Shown: positions 25,796-35,296 of the stretch, one piece after another
How positions within the stretch are numbered: the stretch's first letter is position 1
Layout of the letters: every line of letters starts with the position of its first letter
From: Limivivens sp034101475
GTDB taxonomy: Bacteria; Bacillota; Clostridia; Lachnospirales; Lachnospiraceae
DNA: 64,000 nt
Assembly (NCBI GenBank): GCA_034101475.1
Contig: JAXEJQ010000045.1
Location: 1-64,000, forward strand
Direction of reading: 5' to 3'
The notes under the pieces: model-generated
The model's database searches: none
What the model was told of the DNA's origin: nothing
The model's input: the letters and a program-made list of their open reading frames with translations, nothing else
Made by a program: the position numbers and the translations under genes

Positions 25796-26520
25796 GAAAT
25801 TGCCGGCTCCGTCTCCCAGAACTGATAATGTTCCGCCAGTACCTTCTCGATATTCTGGTAATCCTTCTCCTTCAGCAGATTCAGGATCTCCTGATGAAGC
25901 TGGATAAACTTCTCCACCTGATTCTGCTCAATGACTGTTTTCACTGTCCTGGTTCTGGAAGGCGTGGTGATCCGGTCCACATACTCATACATATTGCAGA
26001 GGATCCGGTTTCCGGTAATCTGCGCCAGAAACATATGGAAATCATTATCCGCCTGAATCACCTTCTGGGGACTGACATTTTCCTCCAGAATTGCCGCCTT
26101 CAGTTTTTCAAATTCCTGCTGGATCCCGTCCAGATGTTCCTGCTCTATGGAATCCATGATCTGATAGAATATCCCCGTATCAAACACCTTCCGCATCTGA
26201 ACAATATCAGACTTCAGACTTTTCTCCAGCAAAATACCGTACAGCATGGGATCCAGCATTTTCTGATTGTAGGTATCCGTTACAAAGGTCCCTTCTGCCC
26301 GTTTAATATAGACGACCCCGTATGCTTCCAGAATTTTAATGGCTTCCCGGACGGAATTCCGGCCGATTCCAAAATACTCACACATTTCCGGTTCCGTAGG
26401 GAGCTTATCTCCCGGCTTCAGATCGCCTTCGATAATGGAATCTGTGATCTGCTTTACCACCTGATTCACAACAGACTCCCCATGAAGGGGTTTTGCACGA
26501 AATAAACTGCTTGTCGCCAT
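25792..26520 (-). CDS. FadR-type GntR transcriptional regulator
   Basis: A 242-aa regulator. The N-terminal winged helix has ITDSIIEGDLKPGDKLPTEPEMCEYFGIGRNSVREAIKILEAYG, followed by an all-helical FCD ligand domain (about residues 90-235) with the metal-binding pattern DNDFH and later His residues. FadR-type regulators sense organic acids or sugar acids. It lies downstream of the BKACE/DUF1537 operon on the same strand, which makes that operon a good target. It directly precedes the riboswitch promoter and could read into it. The ATG follows GGGATGGTAAGGT. Confidence 0.92.
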   Translation of the reverse strand: MATSSLFRAKPLHGESVVNQVVKQITDSIIEGDLKPGDKLPTEPEMCEYFGIGRNSVREAIKILEAYGVVYIKRAEGTFVTDTYNQKMLDPMLYGILLEKSLKSDIVQMRKVFDTGIFYQIMDSIEQEHLDGIQQEFEKLKAAILEENVSPQKVIQADNDFHMFLAQITGNRILCNMYEYVDRITTPSRTRTVKTVIEQNQVEKFIQLHQEILNLLKEKDYQNIEKVLAEHYQFWETEPAIS

Positions 26521-26585
26521 ACCTTACCATCCCATTCTTTTTTTAAGCGTATCTGCTCTGTTCCTTTGCGATACACCAAAACCCC

Positions 26586-26772
26586 ATGAGTTACCCGACA
26601 AATGAGCCTTCCTTCGATTTTTCCGTGCTGCGCACTTCCAAAATCGACGAAAACATTCGCAATTCGCTCATTTTTCTGCGAAAAATGGCTGCTTGCTCAT
26701 GTTTTGCGGGACCCATAGACATGAAAATTCATGCAGGCACGAATTTTCATGTCCATTTGTCCCTTGGCTCAT
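26586..26772 (+). repeat. MITE-like dispersed repeat, copy B
   Basis: A 187-base full copy with imperfect terminal inverted repeats: ATGAGTTACCCGACAAATGA at the left, and ATGAGCCAAGGGACAAATGG on the opposite strand at the right. Inside are ATTTTTCCGTGCTGCGCACT and the CATTTTTCTGCGAAAAATG palindrome. A short spurious reading frame runs through it. It is close to the copy at 39950. Confidence 0.9.
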
Positions 26773-27064
26773 CCCATTTTATGGACTTTAGTGCCTCCTT
26801 TTCCCTCTCTCCCCCTGCCGCTTTTCTTCTGCCGTTCTTTCTCCTTCTCTCTGCAGCAGGTCACTGGATATTTCCGCGGCAAACGATAGGAACATTTTTG
26901 CAGTTTCCCGAGCAGAGCGACGGGGATTTTGTCCGACCACGGGTTGATGGAGGCAAAATCCCCGTCAATCAGCGGCGCAGGGAAACAAAAAAATGGACGT
27001 GTTTGCGCGGAATATCCAGGACCTGCGTCCCGCATAAAGCCGCAGAAGAACCCCTGCATCCTCT
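26773..27064. other. Intergenic with a 13-bp perfect inverted repeat
   Basis: There is no gene. GACGGGGATTTTG (26919-26931) and CAAAATCCCCGTC (26954-26966) are perfect arms around a 22-base loop. It could be a weak terminator for the BKACE operon or an operator. The rest is pyrimidine-rich spacer. Confidence 0.5.
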
Positions 27065-27865
27065 CTATTTTTTACAAACGCCCAGCATCTTTCTCGCCTC
27101 TTCCGGTGTCGCAGGCTCTCTTCCCATATCCCGGATCAGCCGCACCAGATGCTCCACCAGCTGCCAGTTATACACGGCATCCTCCTCCGGAGAAAGATAA
27201 TGGCTGTCCTCAAAGCCGATGCGTACAGTGGATGCGCCCATGGCAATCGCTGCTGCCAGGAACTGCCAGTTATCTCTGCCGTAATGAGTCACACCCCATT
27301 TTGCTCCCTGAGGCACTCTGGAGCGGAAAGCGATCAGATCATCAATGTTTGGCTGCATACCGCCTGCATGGCCGAAAACAAGGTTGTAGAACAGCGGTGT
27401 GCGGAAAGGAACCGTTCCCTTCAGCCGTTCAATATTATAAAACATACCGATATCAAATACTTCAATATCCGGAATCACCTGTGCCTTATAGATTTCCTCC
27501 GAGCAATAGCGGATTTCCGCCGCCGGATTCAGATAAACCGCATCCCCCATATTGGTGGAGCCTGCGTTTAAGGACGCGCTCTCCACCTTTTCATAGGCCA
27601 GCGGATGACACCGCTCTTCAATATTCATATTCGAAACGCCGCCGGTGGAAGCCTGAAAAACAATATCGCACTTTTTGCCGATCTCTTCAAAGCATTCCAC
27701 CAGATAGGAAATATCCGGCGTCAGGCTTCCGTCCGGTTTTCTGCAGTGCAGATGAACCATGGAAGCCCCTGCCTGTGCAGAACGCGCCACATCCTCCGCC
27801 AGTTTTTTCGCATCCACCGGATCGCCTGCCCTTACCGGGGCCACCGATACCACAATTTTCTCCAT
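27065..27865 (-). CDS. BKACE family beta-keto acid cleavage enzyme (DUF849)
   Basis: A 266-aa TIM-barrel enzyme of the BKACE/Kce family, which condenses a beta-keto acid with acetyl-CoA and cleaves it to a CoA ester and acetoacetate. Metal-binding residues are visible in VHLHCRK (His-x-His) and near the C-terminal half. SVAPVRAGDPVDA at the N-terminus and FQASTGGVSNMNIEER are family motifs. The ATG at 27865 follows GGAGGAATG; the longer frame at 27880 is less likely. It is the last gene of the GH42-led operon. The substrate cannot be read from sequence. Confidence 0.9.
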   Translation of the reverse strand: MEKIVVSVAPVRAGDPVDAKKLAEDVARSAQAGASMVHLHCRKPDGSLTPDISYLVECFEEIGKKCDIVFQASTGGVSNMNIEERCHPLAYEKVESASLNAGSTNMGDAVYLNPAAEIRYCSEEIYKAQVIPDIEVFDIGMFYNIERLKGTVPFRTPLFYNLVFGHAGGMQPNIDDLIAFRSRVPQGAKWGVTHYGRDNWQFLAAAIAMGASTVRIGFEDSHYLSPEEDAVYNWQLVEHLVRLIRDMGREPATPEEARKMLGVCKK

Positions 27866-27901
27866 GATACATTCCTCCATCCACGAATCGCTGCAGCAGG
27901 C

Positions 27902-29338
27902 TTACTGGGAAACCAGCCGTTCCACAAGCTGCGCCAGCGTCTTTTCCGTTCCTACATTTCCCGGGAATACAATGTACGGTCTGCCCGGGAATCTGGCCTC
28001 CGGTCCCTGCTTCCACACCGGAATGCCCTTATCTGCCTGTCCCAGCACCAGCGCTCTGCGGATACCGAGGCCTCGCACCGCCACATCGCTGGAGGTGATT
28101 CCTCCCTTTGCCAGAATAAAAGCCGGTTCCACCGAAAGCCCGGCAACCACATCCGTCAGTGCCTCGGAAATCCGGACGGAAATCTTCAGAGCTTCCTCCT
28201 TGCTTCCGTTTTCCGGAAGCACCAGCTCCCGGCTGGTGTGAAGCACAACGGTACGGCCTGTTTCCAGAAGCTTCTCCACTTCCCGGACAGCCCTGGCAGT
28301 CTCCTGCTCCAGCACGCCCTCTTTCCGGGCGTCTGCCGTATGGAATTCCAGGAAGGTCACTTCCGGAAGCTTCCGCAGCTCCTCCAGCTGCTGATTGGTC
28401 TTCTTCACATGGGAGCCCACTACAATAAATCCGCCGTTTTTCCTCTCACCGCCCAGCAGTTCCCGACGCCCCAGGAAGTCCTTGTCCGCGATCCCCCCCA
28501 GAATCTTCGGCACTCCTGCGGCGCTTCGGATCAGAAAGTGCTTTCCGTCACGCATCTCCTCAATCAGCGCTGCCGCGAAAACCTTCAGATCCCAATAATC
28601 CAGTGCGTTGACCACGATCTGCCTGAAATCCACGGCATCATGAAGCTTTTTCCGGATTTCGCCGTACTCCATGGCACGCAGCTCTTCCAGACGAATGCTG
28701 ATAACCTCTTCTGCCGGATAACGTCCCTGGCTCTTCTCCGCAATATACTCCTTCAGATCCGAAGCCACGAAGCCGAAGGTGGCATCCTTTGCGAATTCCG
28801 TCTCACCCGCCGGAACCAGTTCCTCTTTATCCAGACAGTAATGCACATCCCCGGCAGTAAAGCGTCCGCCCTCCGGGAAAAACGGGCACAGAATCAGTCC
28901 GTCTGTCTTCGGGGCTCCGGCTTCCTCCAGGGCTTCCCGCAGAACATCCGTCTCCAGCGGATAATGGCCCCGCAGAGTGGAATCTCCCCTGGAAATCAGA
29001 AGGAAATCCCTGTCCTCTTCCGCTGAAACCTTCTGCACATACCGGGCAATTTCCCGGTGAACCTGCTCCGTTTTTTCTGCAGAAAAGCTTCTGGAATTGG
29101 TCAGCATGTAAAACATCGGATACTCGTCCCGGAAACCGCTGCGGACAGCCTCTTCTGTCAGATCCGTATACACATAAATATCATGCACGGTCTGATTTCC
29201 GGTGGGATCATCATCCAACACCACAATCTGGTGCTTCCAGTCCTTCAGCGCCTCCCGGTACCGTTTTTCAATCTCCGCCTTCTGCTCTTCTGTATAATCC
29301 GGATATTGTCTTTTCATCTCATCCAGAGTTTTTCTCAT
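27902..29338 (-). CDS. Four-carbon acid sugar kinase family protein (DUF1537)
   Basis: A 478-aa protein of the DUF1537/OtnK-DtnK family, ATP-dependent kinases for acid sugars such as threonate. The N-terminal sugar-binding domain shows IVVLDDDPTGNQTVHDI and ISRGDSTLRGHYPLE. The C-terminal nucleotide domain shows LAKGGITSSDVAVRGLGI and the end FPGNVGTEKTLAQLVE. I chose the ATG at 29338 (GGAGAAG upstream) over 29353. The usual partner, a PdxA2-like dehydrogenase, is absent and a BKACE gene follows instead. Confidence 0.9.
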   Translation of the reverse strand: MRKTLDEMKRQYPDYTEEQKAEIEKRYREALKDWKHQIVVLDDDPTGNQTVHDIYVYTDLTEEAVRSGFRDEYPMFYMLTNSRSFSAEKTEQVHREIARYVQKVSAEEDRDFLLISRGDSTLRGHYPLETDVLREALEEAGAPKTDGLILCPFFPEGGRFTAGDVHYCLDKEELVPAGETEFAKDATFGFVASDLKEYIAEKSQGRYPAEEVISIRLEELRAMEYGEIRKKLHDAVDFRQIVVNALDYWDLKVFAAALIEEMRDGKHFLIRSAAGVPKILGGIADKDFLGRRELLGGERKNGGFIVVGSHVKKTNQQLEELRKLPEVTFLEFHTADARKEGVLEQETARAVREVEKLLETGRTVVLHTSRELVLPENGSKEEALKISVRISEALTDVVAGLSVEPAFILAKGGITSSDVAVRGLGIRRALVLGQADKGIPVWKQGPEARFPGRPYIVFPGNVGTEKTLAQLVERLVSQ

Positions 29339-29442
29339 GATTTTCTTCTCCATAATCCGGCTGCGCGCACGGTTCTGCGCACGCAGCCTCTGCTCACTGT
29401 TCGCTCCATCCTGTTCGCTGCCTGCGTCCTGCGCCGCAGCCC

Positions 29443-31398
29443 TTATCCCATGGCTACCTGCAGGAACACCCGCATTTCCCCGAATTCCCGGTTATCCCAG
29501 GCATAATAGGGAATCAGCCGAACCTCCTGCTCTGAAAAGCCTTTCACATCCAGGGTCTGATACAGCGCATTCCGGTCATGCTCGCCATACTGAATCCGTT
29601 TTACCCTGCCCCGCAGAGCCATCATACTCTGTCCCTGAATCTCATAGGGCTCCGGCGTAAAGGATGCGTTCAGCGGCAGGTACAGATCCGCCAGATCGGC
29701 TCCGCCGGCATCCACACCCTCCAGACAGTATACCAGGGGACCTCTCTCCACAGCCGCCTGTCCGCTGTTTTCCTCCACATAGGAGTGAGCGGCCGTCAGC
29801 CGGGCTTCCATGGGAAGCACCAGAGTAAATTCCTGCTCCGGACAGCCGCCGATTTCCACACTCACATAGCCGTCCGGTCCGGCGATAAGAGCTTCCCTCT
29901 TTCCATCCGTCAGAAGGCCGGCGCCCCGGCACCATGCCGGAATCCGCAGGCAGATCTTCGCCGGAACCTCCGGTCTGTGATTCACCACCCGGAACTGAAT
30001 GGTCTCCTCGAAGGGATAGCCCGTGGTCTGGATCACTTCAAAATCTGCTCCGTTTTCCAGCCGGAACTGCGCTTTGCTGGCCTCGTACATGCCGGCGTAA
30101 ATGCAGTCCTTCCCCTGAAGCCAGGCGTATTCAGCCGCTTCCTCCAGGGTTCTGGCCAGGTTCGGCGGGCAGCAGTAGCTCAGAATATATTCGCTTCTGG
30201 TCAGCGGCCACACCAGCTCATAGGGCATTTCCTTCTCCCGGCGAAGCATGTTCTCATAGAAAAATTTCTTTCCGTCCATGCTGACCGCGGCCAGATTGGT
30301 ATTGAGCATCACCCGCTCAATCATGTCAAAATATTCCGCCCGGGGATTTAACTGGAACATCCGGTAAGCCCAGAAGACCAGACCGATAGACGCACAGGTT
30401 TCATTATATGCCGTTGTGTTGGGAAGCTGGTACTCATAGCCATAGGCCTGATGAACCAGCTGATGATGGAAGAAGTTTCCATAAGGAGACGCGCCGTTGT
30501 ACAGGGCGCCGCAGCCTCCGGTCAGATAAATTTTCTGATTGACCAGGTTGTCCCATACCTTGTCCAGCACCGCCAGATATTCCTCATCCTTTTCCTCCAG
30601 GCAGAGATCTGCCAGTCCGGCATACAGATAATTGGCACGCACCGCATGGCCGATGATCTTCTCATGCTGTTTCACCGGAATCCGGTCCTGATTGTCATCC
30701 AGCCCCTCCTTCACGCTGTCCCGCAGTACAATGGCCTGCTTTGCCAGCTCCAGATACTTTTTCTCTCCGGTGGCCCGGTACAGCTCCAGCAGTCCCATAT
30801 AGTGAGAGGGGCATACCGCCGTCTTGACTTCGCCCTTTCTGGCGCTGTCCTCGTACATTTTTTTCAGATAATCCGCAGCCTTTTCCGCCACCTTCACAAA
30901 GGAATTCCTGCCGGTGAGACGCTTATACAGCGCTGCCGTGGTGAACAGATGACCGAAATTGTAAACCTCAAAATCATTGATGTTCGCAAATCTGGCTGCG
31001 CCCTTTCCTTCCCGCTCCGAAATGATCTGCTTGGTGGAAATGTAGCCGTCCGGCTGCTGAGCCCGTCCGATCAGGTCAATGTAACCCTCCAGATCCTCCA
31101 GCAGCTTCTGGTCATTTCCGGAAACCGCCGCATAGACAGCCGCTTCCATCCATTTATAAAAATCTCCGTCTCCAAAATCCGTTCCGTCAAAGGAGCCTTC
31201 TGTTTCTCCTGCGCAGATCCGGAAATTTTCCACCACATGACTGATCTCTTTGGACTCAAACATATGGCGAAGCTGGGGCACTGTCTTTTCCGATGTACGG
31301 TCCGCCACAACCTTCCAGAAACCATCCTGTAAGGAAATCTGTCCGAAAGGAATGGGGGAAACCTTGGCGTAGGGTGATCTCGCTGTATCTGTCAGCAT
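29443..31398 (-). CDS. GH127 family glycoside hydrolase (beta-L-arabinofuranosidase-like)
   Basis: A 651-aa glycosidase of the DUF1680/GH127 family, whose founding member removes beta-L-arabinofuranose using a zinc-bound cysteine nucleophile. The Glu-x-Cys in YNETCASIG and the Cys pair in SYCCPPNLAR match the Glu-Cys3 zinc site. It has an (alpha/alpha)6 barrel followed by beta-sandwich domains, no signal peptide and a normal length, so it acts on imported oligosaccharides in the cytoplasm. It lies between the racemase-like and DUF1537 genes. Confidence 0.92.
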   Translation of the reverse strand: MLTDTARSPYAKVSPIPFGQISLQDGFWKVVADRTSEKTVPQLRHMFESKEISHVVENFRICAGETEGSFDGTDFGDGDFYKWMEAAVYAAVSGNDQKLLEDLEGYIDLIGRAQQPDGYISTKQIISEREGKGAARFANINDFEVYNFGHLFTTAALYKRLTGRNSFVKVAEKAADYLKKMYEDSARKGEVKTAVCPSHYMGLLELYRATGEKKYLELAKQAIVLRDSVKEGLDDNQDRIPVKQHEKIIGHAVRANYLYAGLADLCLEEKDEEYLAVLDKVWDNLVNQKIYLTGGCGALYNGASPYGNFFHHQLVHQAYGYEYQLPNTTAYNETCASIGLVFWAYRMFQLNPRAEYFDMIERVMLNTNLAAVSMDGKKFFYENMLRREKEMPYELVWPLTRSEYILSYCCPPNLARTLEEAAEYAWLQGKDCIYAGMYEASKAQFRLENGADFEVIQTTGYPFEETIQFRVVNHRPEVPAKICLRIPAWCRGAGLLTDGKREALIAGPDGYVSVEIGGCPEQEFTLVLPMEARLTAAHSYVEENSGQAAVERGPLVYCLEGVDAGGADLADLYLPLNASFTPEPYEIQGQSMMALRGRVKRIQYGEHDRNALYQTLDVKGFSEQEVRLIPYYAWDNREFGEMRVFLQVAMG

Positions 31399-31413
31399 AT
31401 GCTTCCTCCTTCT

Positions 31414-32082
31414 TTAGAAACTGCCCTTGCTTTCCAGAGCCTGCTTCAGCGCCTTTGCGCCGAATGCAGGGCTGGAAACGGTATATTTTCCGGTTGCCTT
31501 TGCAATATCTTCCTCACAGAAAGCCATGGAACCCTGGCACAGCAGAATCACATCCGCTGTCTCAGAGACCTCCTGAGCCTTGCTGATGAGACATTTGCGG
31601 AACTCCTCCTGTCCGGCGCCGAAAACCTCCACCAGACCATCAACCAGCTCCACATGCTTTCCCATTTCCCGTGCTACCCGGCAAATGGTATTCTTCGTAG
31701 GCTCCAGGGTGGTGGGCAGCGTTGCCAGCACTGCGATCCGGCCGCCCCTGCGTACTGCCGCACGGCACATTTCTTCATCAATCCGGACAATGGGAACTCC
31801 CAGATAACGGGCCATATCCTGTACGCTGTCTGCAGCCTCTCCTACGGAAGAGCAGATGTTCAGTATGGCCTCCGCGTCATCCTGCACCGCCTGTAAAAAT
31901 AAGCCGAACAGTCTGGCTGCTGCCTTTGTGGTCACATAGCCGTGTTCTCTGGTCTCCGCCAGAATAGACGGATCCTGATAAGACAGGAGCTCCACGTCCT
32001 CCCCCAGATTCTGTTTTACTTCTCTCTCCACCAGCTCAATAAGCTCCGGTGTGGTACTTGTGTAAACCAATGCTGCTTTCAT
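31414..32082 (-). CDS. Aspartate/glutamate racemase family protein
   Basis: A 222-aa Asp/Glu/hydantoin racemase superfamily protein. Paired catalytic cysteines are likely in NICSSVGEAAD and LLCQGSMAF. Members racemise amino acids or hydantoins, or act as decarboxylases or isomerases, so the reaction is open. The ATG at 32082 follows AAAGGAGTCAG; the longer frame from 32133 is not supported. Its place in a glycoside-hydrolase operon is unusual. Confidence 0.85.
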   Translation of the reverse strand: MKAALVYTSTTPELIELVEREVKQNLGEDVELLSYQDPSILAETREHGYVTTKAAARLFGLFLQAVQDDAEAILNICSSVGEAADSVQDMARYLGVPIVRIDEEMCRAAVRRGGRIAVLATLPTTLEPTKNTICRVAREMGKHVELVDGLVEVFGAGQEEFRKCLISKAQEVSETADVILLCQGSMAFCEEDIAKATGKYTVSSPAFGAKALKQALESKGSF

Positions 32083-32163
32083 GTTTCTGACTCCTTTCAC
32101 TTTTCGCTCTTTTATGGTAAAGCCATTTTTCACAGAATATTTCTCCTCCGATACAGGAGGGGC

Positions 32164-34164
32164 CTATTCCGCTTTCAGAACAGCCACATCTCTTCCTGCC
32201 AGGACCAGGGTGCCCTCCGCCGTACATCCATGAGTCAGATCTCTCCAGCTTCCCCTGGGCAGGCAGATTTCCTTTTCCGCAGCCGTCTGATTCAGTACAA
32301 AATAAAACGCTCCGTTCTCGTTTTCTCTGCAGGTCACTTCCACGCCCGGATCCGCATCCAGCACCGGGGCAATGTTCTGTTCTGTGCAGATCCGCTCTGC
32401 CAGCTCCTCCAGGAAAGCCTCATCCGGCTGAGATCCCAGATAATAGGCCTTTCCTTCTCCATAACGGTTTACGGTCACACAGGGTTCGCCTGCATAAAAA
32501 TCCTTCTCATAGGTTCCCAGAACCTCCGCGCCCTCCGGATGAATCCGGTCGCACAGGAAGCTGCAGGAAAAGGATTTTCCATCCCCGGTCCGAATGCCGT
32601 TTTTCTCCTCCGGGAAGAGGGCGTCAGTCTCCTCCACCCAGATGCCGAACAGCTCCTTCAGCGGCCCCGGATAAGCCCCGAATACACACTTGTCATTTTC
32701 ATCTGCCAGACCGGTCATGTAGGTGGCTACCACCGTACCGCCCTTTTTCACATATTCCTTCAGACGGGCAGCCAGCCCCTCCTTCATCATATAGGCCAGG
32801 GGCGCCACAATCAGCTTATATTGATCCAGCTCCGCGGAAAACTTCACCATATCCACGGCAATGTTTTTCCTATAGAAGGTCTGATAATAATGGGTCACCT
32901 GCTTCAGATAGTCCATATCCTTTGTGGGACCGCTGCACAGCTCCAGCGCCCACCAGTTATCCCAGTCAAAGAGAATGCCCACCTCTGCTTTTGTCCTTGC
33001 ATTCAGGGTCTGGGAGCCAAGCCGGTACAGCTCCTCTCCCAACTGTTCAAACTCCCGGAAAATCCGGGTATCCGTCCGCCCGGAATGGGAGAGAATGGCT
33101 CCGTGGAACTTCTCCTGGCCCCCCACCGACTGACGCATCTGGAAATACAGAGAGCTGTCTGCTCCATGGGCAATTCCCTGATAGGCCAGCAGCCGGATCT
33201 CACCGGGCTTTTTCAGCTTATTGTAAGGCTGCCAGTTCTGCTGGTTGGGAGACTGCTCCGCAACCATGTAGGCCGCACCGTCCTTCAGCCCCCGCATCAG
33301 ATCATGCTTCAGCGCCGGAAGCACCGTGTCGCCGTCGGGCGCCGGGTAATTGTCCCAGGCCGCGAAATCCATATTCCGGGTGAGCTGGAACTGATTCAGC
33401 TTTTTGATGAAACCGGAAATATTGCTGAACACCGGAATATCCGGGGTAATGCCGCGCAGGATGTTCGCCTCATTTAAGAAGCATTCCTCCGTGGTATCCG
33501 TCACAAACCGCTGATAATCCAGCTGCTTTGCCGGGAAGAACCGATCATCGTCATTGCGCTCGGTGGGCAGCATAATCGTATCAAAGTCATACACCGTGCG
33601 TCCCCAGAAGGCCGTGTTCCATTTTTCATTGAGGTTCTCTGTGGTTCCGTAGCGGTTTTTCAGCCACTGGCGGAATTTCCTCTCACAGTTTTCGCAGTGG
33701 CAGAAGGTGCTGTACTCATTTGCCACATGCCAGGCTGCCAGTCCCGGAAAATCCTTGTAGCGCAGAGCCATCTGCCGGGCCATGGCCCCCGCCCGCTCCC
33801 GGTACTTTTCACTGTTTACACAGTAAAAGTTCCGCATGCCGTGGGTCCTCTTCATTCCGTTATTGTCCACCGGCATGATCTCCGGATACTTTTTGCTCAT
33901 CCATTCCGGCTGAGCCGCCGTAGAGGTGGCCAGGCAGACATAAATCCCGTTTTCCCAGATGATGGAAAGAATCTTATCCAGCCATTCAAAGTCATAAACT
34001 CCTTCCTCCGGCTCCAGCTTGGCCCAGGAGAAAACCGGAAGCACCAGGAAATTAATATGCAGGCGCTTAAAGGCTTCCATATCCTGACGAATCGTCGCCT
34101 CGTCCCACTGATCCGGGTTATAGTCTCCGCCAAAATAAATCACGGGCACTTTCTGTTTCTTCAT
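32164..34164 (-). CDS. GH42 family beta-galactosidase
   Basis: A 666-aa GH42 enzyme. It opens VPVIYFGGDYNPDQW, has the acid/base Glu in AAWHVANEYSTFCHCENC and the nucleophile Glu in MVAEQSPNQQNW, then the trimerisation domain and a small C-terminal domain. The Cys cluster CHCENC is the zinc site found in many GH42 enzymes. No signal peptide, so cytoplasmic. The ATG at 34164 follows AGGAGGATT; the 34245 frame is not supported. It is the first gene of the GH42-racemase-GH127-DUF1537-BKACE operon and suggests plant galactan or arabinogalactan fragments as input. Confidence 0.94.
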   Translation of the reverse strand: MKKQKVPVIYFGGDYNPDQWDEATIRQDMEAFKRLHINFLVLPVFSWAKLEPEEGVYDFEWLDKILSIIWENGIYVCLATSTAAQPEWMSKKYPEIMPVDNNGMKRTHGMRNFYCVNSEKYRERAGAMARQMALRYKDFPGLAAWHVANEYSTFCHCENCERKFRQWLKNRYGTTENLNEKWNTAFWGRTVYDFDTIMLPTERNDDDRFFPAKQLDYQRFVTDTTEECFLNEANILRGITPDIPVFSNISGFIKKLNQFQLTRNMDFAAWDNYPAPDGDTVLPALKHDLMRGLKDGAAYMVAEQSPNQQNWQPYNKLKKPGEIRLLAYQGIAHGADSSLYFQMRQSVGGQEKFHGAILSHSGRTDTRIFREFEQLGEELYRLGSQTLNARTKAEVGILFDWDNWWALELCSGPTKDMDYLKQVTHYYQTFYRKNIAVDMVKFSAELDQYKLIVAPLAYMMKEGLAARLKEYVKKGGTVVATYMTGLADENDKCVFGAYPGPLKELFGIWVEETDALFPEEKNGIRTGDGKSFSCSFLCDRIHPEGAEVLGTYEKDFYAGEPCVTVNRYGEGKAYYLGSQPDEAFLEELAERICTEQNIAPVLDADPGVEVTCRENENGAFYFVLNQTAAEKEICLPRGSWRDLTHGCTAEGTLVLAGRDVAVLKAE

Positions 34165-34293
34165 TCTCTTAATCCTCCTGATTTTATATGGTAATGCCTG
34201 CGTACACAGACTGTTCCATTCCCTCTGTTTTACAGATCCGGTCATTCCTTTTACAAAGAAATTCCCTTTTTATATTCACAGTTGGCTCATTGC

Positions 34294-34373
34294 ATGAGTT
34301 GCCCGACAAATGAGCCTTTCGTCGATTTTTCCGTGCTCTGCACTCTCAAAATCGGCGAAAACATTCGTAATAC
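34294..34373 (+). repeat. MITE-like dispersed repeat, truncated copy D
   Basis: Eighty bases matching the left half of copies B and C (ATGAGTTGCCCGACAAATGA to the TCTCAAAATCGGCGAAAAC block). Just before it, TTGGCTCAT at 34282-34290 matches the opposite terminus, so this may be the scar of a rearranged copy. It lies between the GH42 promoter and the GH42 gene. Confidence 0.8.
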
Positions 34374-34392
34374 GTAGGATGTTTACAGCTTC

Positions 34393-34421
34393 ATTATAGT
34401 CTGATTTCCTGCTATTGTAAA
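34393..34421 (-). promoter_or_regulatory. Promoter of the GH42 operon
   Basis: Minus strand: TTTACA, 17 bp, TATAAT. It would give a leader of about 220 nt containing the truncated repeat before GH42. Confidence 0.7.
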
Positions 34422-34471
34422 TCCTCATTAATAGCAAATTCCGTTCCCTAATTTTTGTATGATTTTACCAA

Positions 34472-34503
34472 CAAAAAAAGAATCCCGCTTTACAGGATTC
34501 TCT
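34472..34503 (-). terminator. Terminator of the UTRA regulator gene
   Basis: AGAATCC pairs with GGATTCT, followed by a run of seven T on the minus strand, right after the regulator stop. Confidence 0.85.
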
Positions 34504-34508
34504 CTTTC

Positions 34509-35267
34509 CTACTGATATTTCTGATAGTCATCCTCCAGATCCACTGCATTTACTTCATAGCAGAAGCGGCTCCCGAGACAGTAATCACGTCCGGCATAGA
34601 CCGGTTTCTCACCGAAATGAACCAGCGTTTCCATAATAAACACCGGCTCTGAAGGTGCGACACCGAAAATTTTACCAAAACGGCTTCCTGCCTTTTCTAC
34701 GGAGAGAATATTCCGGTTCTTCCGGTTCTTCGCAGTCAGATCAATTCCCATCCGTTCCCTGATAATCGAATAAACAGATCCCTCCAGGTTTTCCCAGAGC
34801 AAAAAACCGTACTCCTTATAAGAAAAATACATATGCTCCAGGGAAACAGGCTCATTATCTGCAAAGCGCAGACGCTCAATATGGACAACCTTATCATCCG
34901 GTGCGAGCTGCAGGCTCTTTCGATAACTGTTTTTCCCTTCAATCACTTCCCTTTTCAGGACCTGCGTTCCTGGCTTCAATCCGCCGCGCTCACAGCTCTG
35001 CGTAAAACTGGAACGATGAAAAATGATTTTCTTGATGCGTGGTTTGGATACGAACGTGCCGATTCCCTGTTTCTTCTCCAGATACCCTTCCTCTACCAGC
35101 AGCGCCAGCGCATTGCGCACAGTGACCCGGCTGACATCATACATTTTCATCAGTTCTGTCTCTGACGGAACTCTGGTATTTTCCTTCCATTCTTTCCGTT
35201 CAATTTTCTGCTTAATGGATTCCTTAACCTGTTCATACAGGGGGATTGTTGAATTTTGGTTCAGCAT
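34509..35267 (-). CDS. HutC-type GntR regulator with UTRA domain
   Basis: A 252-aa regulator. The winged helix (about residues 8-75) shows IPLYEQVKESIKQKIERKEW and MYDVSRVTVRNALALLVEEGYLEKKQGIGTFV. A UTRA ligand domain (about 95-245) with VVHIERLRFADNEPVSLEHMYFS follows. UTRA domains bind sugars or sugar phosphates. The ATG at 35267 follows GGGAGGAAACAGC. It lies between the GH42 operon and the deglycase pair; a fructosamine-derived ligand is plausible, since a similar protein sits in the frl-like cluster at 45480. Confidence 0.92.
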   Translation of the reverse strand: MLNQNSTIPLYEQVKESIKQKIERKEWKENTRVPSETELMKMYDVSRVTVRNALALLVEEGYLEKKQGIGTFVSKPRIKKIIFHRSSFTQSCERGGLKPGTQVLKREVIEGKNSYRKSLQLAPDDKVVHIERLRFADNEPVSLEHMYFSYKEYGFLLWENLEGSVYSIIRERMGIDLTAKNRKNRNILSVEKAGSRFGKIFGVAPSEPVFIMETLVHFGEKPVYAGRDYCLGSRFCYEVNAVDLEDDYQKYQ

Positions 35268-35296
35268 GCTGTTTCCTCCCACAATTCTGGATAACG

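Noticed and set aside
26586..26772. Small protein-like frames opening MSYPTNEPS in the repeats at 26586 and 39950
   Set aside because: The frame is similar in both copies only because the DNA repeat is; there is no ribosome site, and the other copies break the frame.
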